DNA from: Trichaptum fuscoviolaceum
Taxonomy: Eukaryota > Basidiomycota > Agaricomycetes > Hymenochaetales > Trichaptaceae
Assembly: GCA_910574455.1 (NCBI GenBank)
Contig: CAJSYZ010000003.1
Coordinates: 4,153,250 to 4,217,249 of the forward strand
Reading direction: 5' to 3'
Length of the DNA: 64,000 nucleotides
A program made the position numbers and the translations under genes. Below are positions 47,693 to 60,274 of this stretch, in pieces (within the stretch, counting starts at the first letter, position 1; every line of letters starts with the position of its first letter). The notes under the pieces are model-generated. The model made no database searches and had not been told where the DNA came from. It saw nothing but the letters and a program-made list of their open reading frames with translations.

Positions 47693-50600
47693 ATGTCAAC
47701 TCAAAGACAGACAAGGGCTAAGAACAGGGAAAAGCACCCCGGAGCAGTTGTTGACCAACTCAGAACAAGACGAACACAGGAGGAGATATTGCGGGAGAAG
47801 GAAGAAAAAGAGAAAAGGAAAGTACGGCAGGCAGAAAGGCGGGATGAGGCATTGAAGGAGAAGGAAGAGAAGGAAAAGCAGAAGGAAGAGCGGACAGCTT
47901 TCCGCAGAGCTGCGGCCCAGCAAGTCGCGGTTGCGAAAGAGAGGAAAAAACTCGCTGCGGAGCAAAAACGGGCAGCAAAAGAACAAGAGGCAGCTGACAA
48001 GGTTCGCAAGAAGGTGACTGCAGCAGAGAACCAAGAAGCAGCAATGCTAGAGACCGTAGAGCTTGAAAACAACTTGTCGAAGGCTCTTGAGACACGCACC
48101 CAGATGGGCTCAACAGTGCCCAAACTCACTGGCAAACGTGGACGTAGAAAGCCAAAAGGCGAATCTAGTTGTAAGTCTTCAACTTTAGATCAGTGATGAC
48201 ACAGATTTGAACTGGCATAAACAGACTCGAAGAACGATGTTAAAGACATATCGGATTGTGAAGATGGACACAACGAAGACTTGGATATTCGTGAGTAACA
48301 TTACCTATACATTTTCAGACGATCTCAAAGCTTGGAGGTTGAACCCTGTGACTCACGTTAATGCGAAGCAGCGAGTATGGATGAGCCAAACGGGAAGCCT
48401 GCAAAAAAAGCTGAAAGAAGACTCCAAAGGTGAACTTCCATTTCGCACACGTGTGCAGACCGCAAAGATGTCCAGGTCTGCCGCCACTCCCAGCGACGCA
48501 TTCTTTCACGCTCCTGCAGGACCGAACGAGAGTCTTTCTGGTGAAGAAACGGACATAATAGACTCGCCCGCTACGTCAAGGCGGAACGACAAGACAAAAC
48601 GCCCTGTCAGGGCGCTTCGCAACACAGATGATTCCACTTTCATCGGTGAAGAGGGTGGAGGTCTTGAGGTGCCAGTGGCAGGGATAGACTCAGAAAGGAT
48701 CAATTTGTGAGTTTGAAGTTTGAATCTTGCATTGCGTCTGAATCAGTATCTTGTACTGTCAAGTCAATGTAATGGTGAGTGCGATTAAACATCATCCCGA
48801 CTACTACTAGTAGTAGTACTAGATTACTAATGAGCCTGCCACTCAGGCTGCCAGTGTCACTGCGGTCACGGTGCCAGCGGTTCAAGTTGACCGTGACGCT
48901 CCCGGGCCAAGACCCGACTTGGAAGTCCTTCACCTGCAATATTGACGCTCTTGTCCTTGTTACCACTGTATTATGAGCCTTGCTGACGCAAAGCTACACC
49001 AGACACACCATCTCATTGCCAGATGATGAAAACTTAAGTCCCTGGGAGGATGAAGGAGAAACAATCACCCTTACAAGCTATCATGGTGTAAAAAATAGCA
49101 CAATCAGTGTGCAACAGAAGGCACATCTTGTCGATTCGGAATCAAATGTTGTGAGTTGACGGAGCATTAGAATGGCAAATGCAGTCTGAATAACTTGTTT
49201 ATAGGGCGGAAGCAATCCGAAGAGGCTAACAAAGCCGGCTCAAGCTTGTGTGAGTACGACTTATTTCTGTTCGATTCACGTCAGTTACTCCATGACCGTT
49301 TGTTCATATCCCTTCGTTATTATTTATCTGCCAACTGCCGTGTCATGAACAGGATGGAGGTAGCAGCAACCTCAACTCGAAGAAAAGGAAGTTATTGCAT
49401 GACACTCTTTCCGGGTCGCAGGTTTCAACGGTAAGCGATGTCATATCATTTTTCATTTTTCATTCTACTAAGCAATCCCTTCCCGTACTCGAGGATAAGA
49501 ACAACGAGATAAAACCAGGTGGACAGGTGAGTGCCAGACAGCGAAGCACAGTGATCTTCATTCTATATCCTTCATTGCTGAATTGGTATTTGCATAGGAT
49601 GCAAACAAGAGGACTGCTAACTCGCAGCTTAGCGCACCGGTAAGTCTATCTTATTTCAACTTCTCTCGTTCCCCCCTTTATTTATGGTCGTAAGGTGCGA
49701 TCACTAGCTTTGGAACCCCGTGTACAGGTATGTGTGAGCGTCGATGCACCGTAGGCTCACGTCCGGTGCTCTCCTGTAGCAACTATTCGTTTCCTTCTTC
49801 ACTTCGAGTCGATCGCTAATGTGTGCATATGAATAGGACATCACAGTCACAAAGAACGGAAAGAGGAAGTCGCCACCAGACACCGACTCTCAGGTTAATG
49901 TGGTAATTCTTCTACCTTCACGTGCAATGAAATCCTTCATTTCATGTTTACTTAATTTGAACCATCTCAATAGGCTAATAAGACTGTCAAGATCAATAAG
50001 TCATTGTTGATTGACATGGACACACACAGGCCGGTGCCACAGTAAGTGTCAATTCTATGGTAATTGGCATTTCAAGTTCGTATCTGATCAGGCGGAAAGG
50101 ACTTGAGTAAGAAGAGGAACCCCTCTGATATTCCTTATCGGCCTGAGGCCGACACGACGGTAAGTGCTTCTTTTCGATCTGCTCACTTGCCATGGATAAC
50201 AGCTTTCTGACGTGTTGCAGCCGGAGATTGGATCCGCTACCTTTAATCGCAAGAGGCAGTTGCTGGTGGCTGATAATGAAGTAAGTGAGAGTCGATTGAT
50301 ACACTCTAAACGTGAGCATTCACCTTCTTTTCTTAATAGTCTGGTGGTCGAAAGATGTCGTTAGCACCTCGAGCACCGTCGCTTGCAATGACGAGAGCGT
50401 CCCGCACCCCCGGACCCGAAGTGATAGTGACTGGGGCTTATCAAGGTCATCGCAAAGTCTCTCAGACTACTAGCTCAGTTTGTCGAATCAAATTCATTTC
50501 TATGACATATTTTGCTGATGTACGTATATGCAGACATCAGTGGGACTTGAGGACAAGGATCGAAATGAAGGAAGGGAAGGATCTCGCGTGCCAGGCAGGA

Positions 50601-51918
50601 AAAGGGCGACGAACCAGTGTCTCCCTCCCGGTACTCAGGCAGGATGGACTCATATTCTATTACCTTCACTATTTCGCGCAGTTGGAAAGTCCGTCACACC
50701 ATGGCAAACCCCGGACAATAAGCTCATCAGCTCATTGTGGGGGAAAGTGTTTGATTCTGTGGAACTCATTTACGAAACTCAGTTCGCCGATATCTGTTCT
50801 CTAGTTGAGTCATTTTTACTTATTCTCAAATCACTTTACCAAATTGAGATGCAATCCTCGTATTTCAGGCGGCCCAGAGATGCTCTGATAGCTGGCGCAA
50901 GAAGCTTTTGAGAAAGCTGAGCAATCAGTTGCTAGTTTTATCAGCGGCGAACAATCAAAGTCAATGCAAAACGAAGCAATTGTGAAGATGTTGCAGACGC
51001 TAGTTGACAAGAAGAAAGCCGAACCGTTTCTATGGGAAAGCTGGTATAGTATGGAGAGGGTAAGTAAAAGAGTATTTATTGTTGCATTTTGTGTCCATGC
51101 ATTGACCCTAAATGTACAGAAGCAAGGACTGTTCTGCTCTGACCTTGTGGTCTCAGTGTTGTCCGTACACATTGTCTTGGCCATGGGTCGGCATAAAATA
51201 CTGGACAGAAACACCATAGGAAAGCCTATCGGTGCCCTCGCCCTTGCGGCAACAGCGGTATCTACTTTTTTCAGCACTTATATTGTCCTTATTTGCTGAT
51301 CTTCCCATGGATAGGTCAAGGTTGCCATTGATAAACAGGTGGCTCGGTTGCAAAATATCAAAGAAGAACTTGGCGGCGCTGAGTGGTATTTCACTAGCGC
51401 TCTGGTGGCAGCCTCATACGGACGACTATGTTAACTTGTTGTCGAATCCCTCTTTCTTCACTGAATCAAACTGGGAAAAGGTTCGATCCCGCCTCCTAGC
51501 TTACGATGCCAGTACAGATATCGATACGAGAAAGAACACCGAACTTGTTGGATCGGGTATCACTGGCAGGGACTTTTCCTTGTATTTTGACGTTGTAGAT
51601 GCAGATTCGACCTGCGAGAAAGCGTATGACGAAGGCGCTGATAATTGGGAAGACGGAACCGACGGAACCGACGATAAGGGCGAAGAGCGTGAGGGGGCTG
51701 AGTATAGAGGCGAGGTGGAAGGTGATGCAGAGGACGAGCATGCTAATGCTGAGGGTGACGACAACCTGAGCGAGAGCGGGGACGAGGGTGTTGACAAGAT
51801 TGAGGGCGAGGGCGAGGGCGAGGGCGAGGGCGAGGACGAGGATTTAGGTGGAGATGGTGATCATGAGGAGGACGACGCTTCAAAATGGGATTCGGCTACG
51901 GACTGCGTAGACTTCTAA
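47693..51918 (+). CDS. Companion gene 2 of the TIR element, coiled-coil protein of unknown function
   Basis: Starts MSTQRQTRAKNREKHP. Exon 1 (about 47693-48168) encodes a long, highly charged Lys/Glu/Arg coiled coil, then a basic KRGRRKPKG patch that could bind nucleic acid. Further exons include 48207-48290 and about 48321-48705, then many very short exons through 49000-51100 that I could not fix base by base. A later helical exon reads MQNEAIVKMLQTLVDKKKAE, followed by VKVAIDKQVARLQNIKEELG. The frame either stops near 51431 (after SALVAASYGRLC) or continues in another frame to 51918 through an acidic tail with a GAGGGC hexanucleotide repeat (51800-51835, Glu-Gly). No known domain. Transcribed away from the transposase. 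Confidence 0.55.
51800..51842 (+). repeat. GAGGGC hexanucleotide tandem repeat
   Basis: About five tandem GAGGGC units encoding Glu-Gly in the acidic tail of companion gene 2. Confidence 0.7.
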
Positions 51919-54900
51919 GGGCAAATCGATCACTGGTGAGCCTCTTCTTTTCGTTTCTGTCCGTGCGCTCAATATTATATTACCATCGACTTGCAGAGCA
52001 GCCTTCGTTTCTACTGGTACGCCAAAGAACATGCAGAATTGAAGGCACGGCAGCGAAATGTGGCCTGCCACTGCCCGTCACGGCAGAGGTTCGGGATAAT
52101 GTCGTGGCGGATCCCATGATAGCGACTGCTATGCTTAGTCTTGTGTAAATGACTGATGTACTTGAACGCTGAGGCACTGATAGCTACATAATGTTGTCTT
52201 ATATATTTCTGATGCAATGAAATACTTGGATCGTTCTTATGCACTTAGACTCTTGAGCACTGCAATTCGTCTTACAACACTTGTCTACTGCTGTAATTAA
52301 AGGATGATACACTGGAGCACTGGGGTGCTGAATGCCTGAAACACTTAGAGCACTGATTCAGCCATCTTTCCTTATTTAAGCCAGCCCACACTTATTTCAG
52401 CCAACTTGTCCTGAATAATGGGAGGACATGCATGAATAAGTAAAGCTTGCCTTATTTAAGACTTCAGTCTCTCAGGACGTTTAAGTAACACTTAAGTCAC
52501 TTTCAGCAGAAAGTAGTTTCCCTGATGTAACTTAGTAAGGCGCTTCAATACGGGAAAGAAAATGAATGGCCGCAGGTGACACAAGAACTGAAAACATGTA
52601 TTGATAGCACAGTAGCTCATATAGATGGACCAGGTCAACTGATCAAAATCGGCCAACACCTTAAGCCACCGCTATAGATTGTAGGGACATGCATACATGT
52701 ATAACGAACTTCAGTGTTTGAACATGAATGGACTGCATAAAAGTAAACCACAAAGTTACATTGAGTATTTCTGATGTCTTTTCAGGAATGAATTAATGAT
52801 GTATTACAAAATGGATAGTGTAAAAGAAAAGGCCTTTTATCATGATTAAAGGCCACATTGGCTCTTAATCTTTTTATTCAGATATGCGGGGAAGGCAGAC
52901 AGAGGTACAAGAAAAACATTGATGTATCGTGAGTGGGACAGGTGAGCTTCCCGGGTGAAGTGCTTAATGGACGCGAAATTGCCGAACATCCTTATGTGTC
53001 ATCCCAGCTTCTGAACGAAACCGCGTAAACAAAGCAGTTCGTGACTGGTCCCCTTAGGCTGTATAGCTTAGAGATTAGTGGCTAAATAATTGTCATAAAA
53101 TATCTCAGAATACGTACAATCGATAAGCAGAGTGGTGTAAATGCAGCCCAAAGACGTGTTCTGCCTCTTGCTACCTGCGTCTGGACCAAAGGGGCACCCC
53201 ACTGCATGGGTTCCTCGGTATCCGCAGTGGCAACACTGTGGAGGAGACGACAACTTTTCGATGCTGTGACCATCAACGCCAGAAGTTTCACAGAACCAAG
53301 TAGTTCGCAATGAGGGGGCCAGTAGTCGAGCGCGATTGTATTTCATTTTCAACGACGCGTAGATGACTTGTGGTATCTTCTGGGATCGGATATCGTCGTA
53401 GCAGTAGGATAAAACGAAGGGTGGAAGAAGCTATCGAACGCTTATAAGTTAAAGTATAAGGTTAAACTTGCCGAGGGATTGAATGTATCAAGGAGCCGCA
53501 TATTAGTTGTGTCCCTGAGCCTGTATATTCATCAAGGTGTAAGACGACCCAGATCCAAAGGTATGACAGAAAGAGCGTTGATATTGACACGGCGAGCGCG
53601 GGACCTTCACAAGAACCAAAACTCTGGCAATTTAAAACTGCGGACGCTATTCCGCCACCAAACTTAAAAATAGTAGGATTAGAATTCCATTGACAGAGGA
53701 TCCACCGGTCTGCAGGTTTCGCCAGCGATCCACAGCTCAGTATGGGATGTTGTCTGCAAGATTTGTTGAAACACTAGATCCAGAAGATTTGTGATCGAAG
53801 CGAGCGAGGTAAGCAGCACGAGCTATACTCATTTTGGGCACCGCGCCGTCCATTTTCGGACAGACAAGGATTCCATTCCCCCTACTTTTACGCATCATCT
53901 CAGTCCATGCCACCAGCTTTCCATATCATTGAGGTGATAAAGGGGGCGACTTCCAGCATACAATCTTTTGTTCACGAATGTGCTCCCACACACACGAGAT
54001 CGTAATGCCCCGGTCAGTCCAATCACAAACGAAGAGTGCACCGCTGTCGTCTTCTGCATCTTACGGGTACATAGCCGGTCGAAGTGTCCCAGCCTGTAAT
54101 GGAGCATCCTTGTCTTGCTATGTCGGAACACGTACGGATAAGTGTGGATCACATCTACTGTGTATTCTCGAGATGTGATGGAAGACCTCGCCGGTGCCAA
54201 CAACAGCCTAATTGTCCAGATTAGCTTTATATAGAACGGCGTTTGTTCGATGCTGGTGCTTGGTTAATGAGCGTCGCCCCCCCGCCGAGTAACTCCCTCA
54301 AGCTTACCTCGTTACGGCTTAACCTACCCGACGGCGTTCCTACATCGTGAATCATCTTGCGTTGCCACCTGATCCATGCCTAATATGAAGGGCAATTTCA
54401 GAAAGCCAAAAACATCGACGCCACGTGGAGAAGTGTACTGTGTTAGATGTGGGCAGCTTCTAGGGCATCCAGAACACAAATGCTGCCTTCAGAAACCATC
54501 AGCGGCCTGAAGGAGAGTTCACGGGTAGTCTCATGCCGAATATGTGACATCACAGTACGCACTAGCAACCTCTCCTACTCGCCAGCCTTCTCACATCATC
54601 CCTCCAAGCAGTCGATTGACCATCAACACGCGCAAATCTGCATCTTGGAAACTTATTTTGATACATTCGAATTTGAAGCCTAATCAACCCTTGTCTGCGA
54701 TGAATGCAAGTTCCCATGTCAGCCTGTATCACCAGACATATAATGCTATACTTGCTATTTGAAACATCGGTGGACGACTTTCATCTACCGCCGAAGTGGA
54801 AGCATAGGCACAGATAACATCTTTGGTATGATAACTCCCAGAAAAGGTGCGGGGTCATTCAGTCTGAAGGTCCCTGGCTATTAGTCTGAGTCGCGATCGC

Positions 54901-55059
54901 CACGATGGCCGCGGAAATCAACACATCAGCCCGCTTGAGGATCAACCCAGCATATGATGAGAGGTGAGATCGTTCATCGTGATATTAGAGCACAAATAAG
55001 TTAGTCTATATTTCCATCCAGATGTCAGAGAAAACACGCAAAACCAATGTATCGGAGAT
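51919..55059. other. Right end of the TIR element and following gene-poor DNA
   Basis: 51919-52527 is the right subterminal region (CCTTATTTAAG, CACTTATTTCAG words, right TIR). 52530-55059 holds no confident gene. At 54378-54512 a 44-codon frame (MPNMKGNFRK...) has a CVRCGQLLGHPEHKC cluster, and another frame nearby has SCRICDITVR with downstream histidines. These look like a broken zinc-finger protein of the kind common around fungal transposons. The CCHCGYRGTHAVGC-type frame at 53068-53352 is also unassigned. Confidence 0.4.
52493..52527 (-). repeat. Right terminal inverted repeat
   Basis: Read inward on the minus strand it starts CATCAGGGAAACTACT; followed on the plus strand by TA. Mirror of 35342-35376. 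Confidence 0.75.
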
Positions 55060-57068
55060 CTAATCTCTACCAGCTGTGCTGGCCCATTCCTTACTACCCA
55101 TCTGCACGAGGCGAGAGCAACATCGTGCGAAAGCGAACACCTCCTCTTCACCACTGAACATCGATGTAGTCCCAAATGTTGATTCCGACAGACCCTATGG
55201 AGGAGTATTATTATAAGAAAGAGAAGACTTAAGGAATTCAAACACACGAGATCATCCATGACACTCCGCTGATGATCTGAAATATCTTTCTTCGCTTGTC
55301 CGTCGTCAGCGAAGACTTGATAAATGGGGACCTCCGATGATACGAATAACTTAATCTATGATAACGTAAACTCATGTTCACTTTATTATCATTGAGATGG
55401 AATTACCTTGTTTTCGTAGCAAGCTATCAAACAAAAAATCATGTTAGTGAGGAGAAACGCGCTTCATGGGCCGAGAACAAACCATCTATGAAAGTTATAA
55501 AGCGCCTAGCCTATAAAAGTGAAAGAACATCAGAGCTCACGCTTAATTTGTATAATTCTACTACTCAACCTTGTCCTTTTGGCCAAGATCCATCTTCGGC
55601 ACGTCAGTCAGAAATATGGTGTGAAAAGTTTTCGTGATCTCTATATAGTCTGCCGCGCTCAGCGGATGGCCGCAGAGCTGATCGAAGGTGAACTTGGCAA
55701 CGTGGCTGGTACTCTCCGGGATGTGTAGAGTCCTGCCCCAGATCTTCAAATGTCGGTTATGAGAAATCGGCTCCCCGTCCCTAGCCGCAATAGCTGCAAA
55801 GATCTTATTCACTTCGTCAACATTTTCTCGAGAGAGTGGGTGGAAGTAAACGTTAGAGAGAGCACGGGGTATTCGGCGGTAATCTGAATTGCCAAAGTCA
55901 ATATGCTGAAATCTCTTCGTGAAGAGTGTGATTTACCAGTTTCAGAGTCAAGATTGATAACGTCAAACTTGGTCTTGAGAAGTTCTATACAAGGGATAAA
56001 ACTGGATCTTTGGATGCCGTTCTTGTATAGTTCATCCGGCGGCCGACTGATAGAACCTTCAGCTGAGTAAAGTTCTACGGCAGAATATCTGCTGTTCTTA
56101 CTTAGACGTCATCACAAAAACCACGCCATAGTTGTGCAAAGATTCTAACAAGCGGCGAAGAATCATCGCATCCACGATATCGGTCACCTATTCAATACGA
56201 ACTTCTATTGAGAGACCGTAATTTTCCACAGTCATTTACTCACCTGGAATTCATCGAAGCATAAGACTGTTGCCTCCCTGGCTAGCTCTTTCGCGACAGG
56301 AGCAATGGGGTCACCGCCCGAGAGGCCCATGGTTGACTTCACAGCATGCACGCGCTTGTGCACATCAATCATAAACGCATGAAAATGCACTCTTCTTTTC
56401 CGCTTTATGTTTGGTGGCAAAGTATCGTAGAACATGTCCATAAGCATGGTCTTTCCTGTGCCAACGTCCCCATGAAGATAAAGCCCTCGAGGTACTCCCG
56501 TAGGTGGGGCTTCCGGTTTCGCAATTTCTTGCTTGGAGAAGATGCGCGAGAACTGAAGTGGGAATTGTAAGTTTCTGCCAGGAGCAACTTGACAGATAGC
56601 CGTACAATGGAGGAGGATGACGAAGAGTCTTCCGGAATTAGCGGTTGCTCGTACTTCGTGAGCTCATCGTGCAGTTTCTGGAGACGCCCAACGATCTCCT
56701 CCTGGTAATCATCCTTCCTAATCACACCATCCTTGACACGCCTTTCATACTCTGATATAGGAGATGGTAGGACTAGATATTTATCGTTAAACATATTAGA
56801 TCATACAGATAGCATAGATATACACAAGATGTGCCAGCTCACTCTGCTTAGGGGCATGGCTCTCCGCTGTGCTGAGACTCGAACTCGCATAGGACGGGAT
56901 GTGACTACTGCTTGAGCTTGCGGTCGCCGCTGATGCCTCAACGGAGTAGGTACGAGCTCGAGGTATCAACACTACTCGATGAGTTCTTGTCCTCGACCAG
57001 CTTGACGATCGCAAGATCCGTTGACTCTTCTGTAACCGCGCAATGCGGCAGGTCACTTGAACATTCAT
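55060..57068 (-). CDS. AFG1: AFG1/LACE1-type mitochondrial AAA ATPase
   Basis: Mitochondrial ATPase involved in turnover and quality control of mitochondrially encoded respiratory-chain subunits. Ten exons (56843-57068, 56606-56772, 56244-56552, 56102-56187, 55937-56046, 55570-55883, 55483-55510, 55407-55423, 55248-55355, 55060-55194) sum to 1500 nt, 499 residues. The N-terminus is Arg/Ser-rich, a good mitochondrial presequence. Walker A is GDVGTGKT in [20 protein letters not shown]; Walker B is [75 protein letters not shown] and [19 protein letters not shown] are AFG1 family blocks. Two exons are tiny (28 and 17 nt). Length matches the family. Confidence 0.93.
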
Positions 57069-57400
57069 CTGGAAGAAATATTGTGTCGTACACTGTGACC
57101 AGAGCTATTTTCCTGGGAGATAGAGCGGTGCGGAAGTCGCTTTGGCGGATGCCAGCTTCACCGTTCGCTCACAACGTCCTGAGGACAACCCGGCCGTCGA
57201 GTTTCGGCAATTCGGCAGATGCCTTACCCGGACTGTATGAAAAATTCCACGGACTTCCAACCCATGAACTCTATGTAGAACATTTAGAACATCTTTATAA
57301 TTGCCATGAGTCAAGTATAAGGTAATTATCGACAAATGCCATACAGAAGATATAATGAATCCGTGCTCAGAAGAAGTTTTGATCTTAACGTTCATACCGG
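57069..57400. other. Spacer between AFG1 and cystathionine gamma-synthase
   Basis: 332 bp between the 5' end of AFG1 and the 3' end of the next minus-strand gene; must hold the AFG1 promoter. No TATA box or other gene recognised. Confidence 0.5.
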
Positions 57401-59361
57401 CTATAAACCTAGCTTCAAGCTACGACCAGCATCTTCGGCCGCAACAACAGCACGCTCAAACCACTCTATTAGAAGTGATAGATTTTCCATCCCGACACTG
57501 ACCCGAACTAAACCTTCCTCAATCCCATATCCAGCGGCCCACGGTCGCTCGTAGTAGTGTGCCAAGATGGTGTACGGGCAGGCCAAAGTAAGGTTTGTCC
57601 CCAACGATGGGCCTTTCGCACACTGCAACGCATCGTAGAACGCATGTGACGCTTGTGGTGAAGTGAACGTCAGCGAAAACAGCGGTCCAAAGTTGTTTTC
57701 TGCATTCGCACGCCTGCAGAGATCGTAGTTCTGTCTTGTGACCCACTTTGGGTAGAATATGTCTTTGATGACCAGCCCCTCGTCCTCTAATTCTGGATTC
57801 CATGCCAAGGATCTTGTCCTCAGGTATTCGCAGACTGCATTGGCGTTTGAGTTTATGACATCCACTCGGAATGCGAAGTCGCGTGAATTGCTTTCCATTA
57901 CGATCGCGTCCTCGAAGTAGTAATCATCAACATAGGTCTCTTTCATGTGCCTTTTCATGAAGTCATAGTGCTGAGAATTAGAGTTGAGGACTAGACTATA
58001 AATCGTCTTAGATCATCAGAGCTTCACGAATCTTATTCCCAATGTTCGGCTTACCTACCACCCATAACGTTAGCACTACCACTGAAGAGCTTGCTCATGC
58101 TCGTCGTGATGATGTCGGCATACTGCAATACATCGACGTTCACAAAGCCACCTACTGTTTCGTCGATGACTATGAGAAACCCGTTTTGATTTGCAAGCTT
58201 TCTGAGATACGGAAGGTTCGGTGATTGTAATAGGGGATTTGAGGGGAATTCGCAAAACAATGCAGCTACTGGATCCTGATCACGATTAGGCGAAGTTATG
58301 AATTCCTCTAAAGCTTTCATGTTTGAATCTGGATCGTCGAAGAAAACAACGCTTCCCGGCCCCCATCTCTCCAAGACTTTTATTGTATCGGTATATGAAA
58401 AGCTTGGTGGGGACACAATGAAATTAAAATTAGTCAATGAAATAAAATAGTTCGCAGACGAACATACCCGAAACATATGCACTTCTGCTTCGGCTTGAAG
58501 CATAGCGCCAGTCGATGAGAGTGCCAGATGGCTGACATCCCTGTCGGGTACAAATACACATCGTCCGCAGAAGCATAGCGGTGCAGAACTCCGCTCTGTC
58601 CGTTATCTGCCGACGACCTGGAACTTGAATGTCCATTTACCAACGTGGAGATCCTTTCCCGCATGATCGACTTTTCTTCGGAAGCATCGGGGCATATATT
58701 CTGAAGAAACACAGTCAGTAGAGGAGCCGTGTTCACGCTCAAAGAAGCTTACAGTCGAGCTCTGAGAGTCAAGTAACTCAAGGCTGTTACCCTCTCGAAT
58801 CAACCCGATAATTCTTTCCGCGTATCGACTCGATATGCCCATTCCTGTATTTTGCCAAAACGATTTTGCAAGCTTCCATAGTTCGGGAGGAAACACGACA
58901 GCAACGACCTCCATGCGAAGTTCATCGCATGCCCCTCGCAACTCATTGTGATGATCTTGAGCCACGAATGGAGCTATACGAAGACTCGAAGGCGTGAAAT
59001 TCTCGTCGGCGAGACGTGCCATATATTTTACACATTCTTCGCCGGCACGAAGGGTGGGGAATAGCATAGCCTTATCAGTCCCATTCTGTATAGCTTGCAA
59101 ACACATCTGTGTTAACTGAAGCCCAAATCAGAATCCCTCAAAGTGAGGTTGGCGAGAGTCACCACGTACTTGCAAGATACTCCTATGGACGAAGAAACGT
59201 GGGTACCCAGTCTTCATGACATCCACTACCGTTGCACTGCCCGATGCCCAGCCAATGTTATCCTGCCATGTTGGAAGCGAAACGGAAAGTGCATGAGACA
59301 AGTCTGGTATTTGTTTGCCTAAAGGTGCTGCACCCGGAGGAGAATCCAACGGCTCCTTCAT
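57401..59361 (-). CDS. Cystathionine gamma-synthase
   Basis: PLP enzyme joining cysteine to an activated homoserine to make cystathionine, the transsulfuration step toward methionine. Five exons (59170-59361, 58753-59106, 58468-58700, 58055-58402, 57401-57995) sum to 1722 nt, 573 residues. The N-terminal extension (PLGKQIPDLSHALSVSLPTW) and YPRFF are typical of the long fungal STR2/met-7 form. The PLP domain has DDVYLYPTGMSAIW, FSYTDTIKVLERWGPG, CEFPSNPLLQSP, the cofactor Asp in LIVIDETVGGF, and the Schiff-base Lys in SMSKLFSGSANVMGG. The C-terminus ends with GYGIEEGLVRVSVGME. An upstream in-frame start at 59397 would add 12 residues; 59361 (MKEPLDSP) is preferred. The promoter adjoins a transposon-like motif island. 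Confidence 0.93.
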
Positions 59362-59479
59362 GTTGGTAGTGTGATGAAGAAGATGGACGGCGAGCACTGC
59401 ACGACGTACTGCTGTGCCATGTCAAATTTTTCGCCGCTTAAGAAGTAGACAGAAGTTGAACGAAGCGAGAAACATGCAC

Positions 59480-59800
59480 ATCTTTGTGTCAGTCGCCGAG
59501 TCCACCGGGTACTAAGTAGTACTAGTAGTACGGTTAGTACTAAAGTTGAAGTTGACAGTTTGCTCGTTTCCACGCTCAGGCTACTACTAGTAGTAACAGT
59601 TGCGGTGACTAAACTATACCGCATTCTGCTTTCTTACCTCCTCCACCATGAAGCCGATATACGCCCTTCCATCAGGCATTCCTTCCTACTGGAGCCTATT
59701 GACTGTCATCTTGACCGAGATTAAAGCCTTGTGTTCCGATTCCCGGGTTCTCACAAACGAGTCTGGCAGTGCCAGTGAGTACTTATTTATCTCGTGTTTG
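59480..59800. repeat. Transposon-type motif island outside the TIR element
   Basis: Carries TAGTACTAGTAGTAC, CTACTACTAGTAGTAA, TTGAAGTTGAC and GGCAGTGCCAGTGAG, the same words as the islands in 39331-48900. It precedes a short plus-strand frame (59648-59812). Confidence 0.5.
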
Positions 59801-59812
59801 CGCTTGCTGTGA
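59648..59812 (+). CDS. Short transposon-like frame, possibly a truncated companion gene
   Basis: 54 codons starting MKPIYALPSGIPSYW. No known domain. Listed because it follows a motif island in the way companion genes 1 and 2 do, so it may be the 5' end of a deleted element gene. A GTGAGT donor after the G-S-A-S codons suggests it was once spliced to a further exon. Confidence 0.25.
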   Translation: MKPIYALPSGIPSYWSLLTVILTEIKALCSDSRVLTNESGSASEYLFISCLRLL

Positions 59813-60274
59813 CTACGAGAAAAGAAGAGAATCACAAACGCCATAGATCAATCTGTTATCTACCTTCAAGTTGGTGAACCTTCTTCATAGACTATGTCAG
59901 GCATCAAATAGGGATCGAACAAAACTACTTTTGCCTCTTACATTTGGTCTCCTCGATCAATGATTCCTGGTAGGCTAATGTGGCTGCCGCGGCGGGTACT
60001 AGGTCTTGACGACAACACATTTGATGCCTATCGGAGGCCCATCGGCGCCCATAGCTACTTCTTACATAGATTAGCAAGCTAGGCTGGGCCGCTTCATCTT
60101 GTCAACTTTAAGAGTGGCACAGAATGATACAGAGCCACACCTCTATGTGGCGCCCATGCGCGCAACCCGATTCTTGAGATCTTTCTCGGCTTTCTCAACA
60201 CTGCTACTTAGTGAGAGGCACAGCACTAGTGGGGTATAAAGACGTCGAACGCCAACTGAAAATGCCCATTCATC
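59813..60274. other. Spacer upstream of the ABC transporter gene
   Basis: No recognisable gene. TATA-like GGTATAAAG at about 60232-60240 lies 35-45 bp before the ATG at 60275. Confidence 0.4.

Larger units (their letters stand above)
35340..52529. mobile_element. 17.2-kb TIR element carrying a Plavaka transposase and cargo genes
   Basis: Element 35342-52527 (17186 bp). Both ends begin, reading inward, with the same 13 bases CATCAGGGAAACT, and 27 of the outer 35 bases match as an inverted repeat. TA directly flanks each end (35340-35341 and 52528-52529), consistent with a 2-bp target duplication. Subterminal DNA at both sides has related words (CTGAAATAAG, CAGTGCTC-AAGTGT, CCTTATTTAAG). Inside, left to right: 3'-5' exonuclease (minus), BCS1-like remnant (minus), small frame (minus), companion gene 1 (plus), Plavaka-type transposase (minus), companion gene 2 (plus). 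Seen: repeats and gene content. Inferred: that it moved, or moves, as one unit; a nest of smaller elements is the alternative. Confidence 0.72.

Noticed and set aside
35342..52527. Interpreting the large insert as a Starship or Helitron
   Set aside because: No tyrosine recombinase at an edge and no Rep/helicase; instead clear TIRs and a Plavaka-type transposase.
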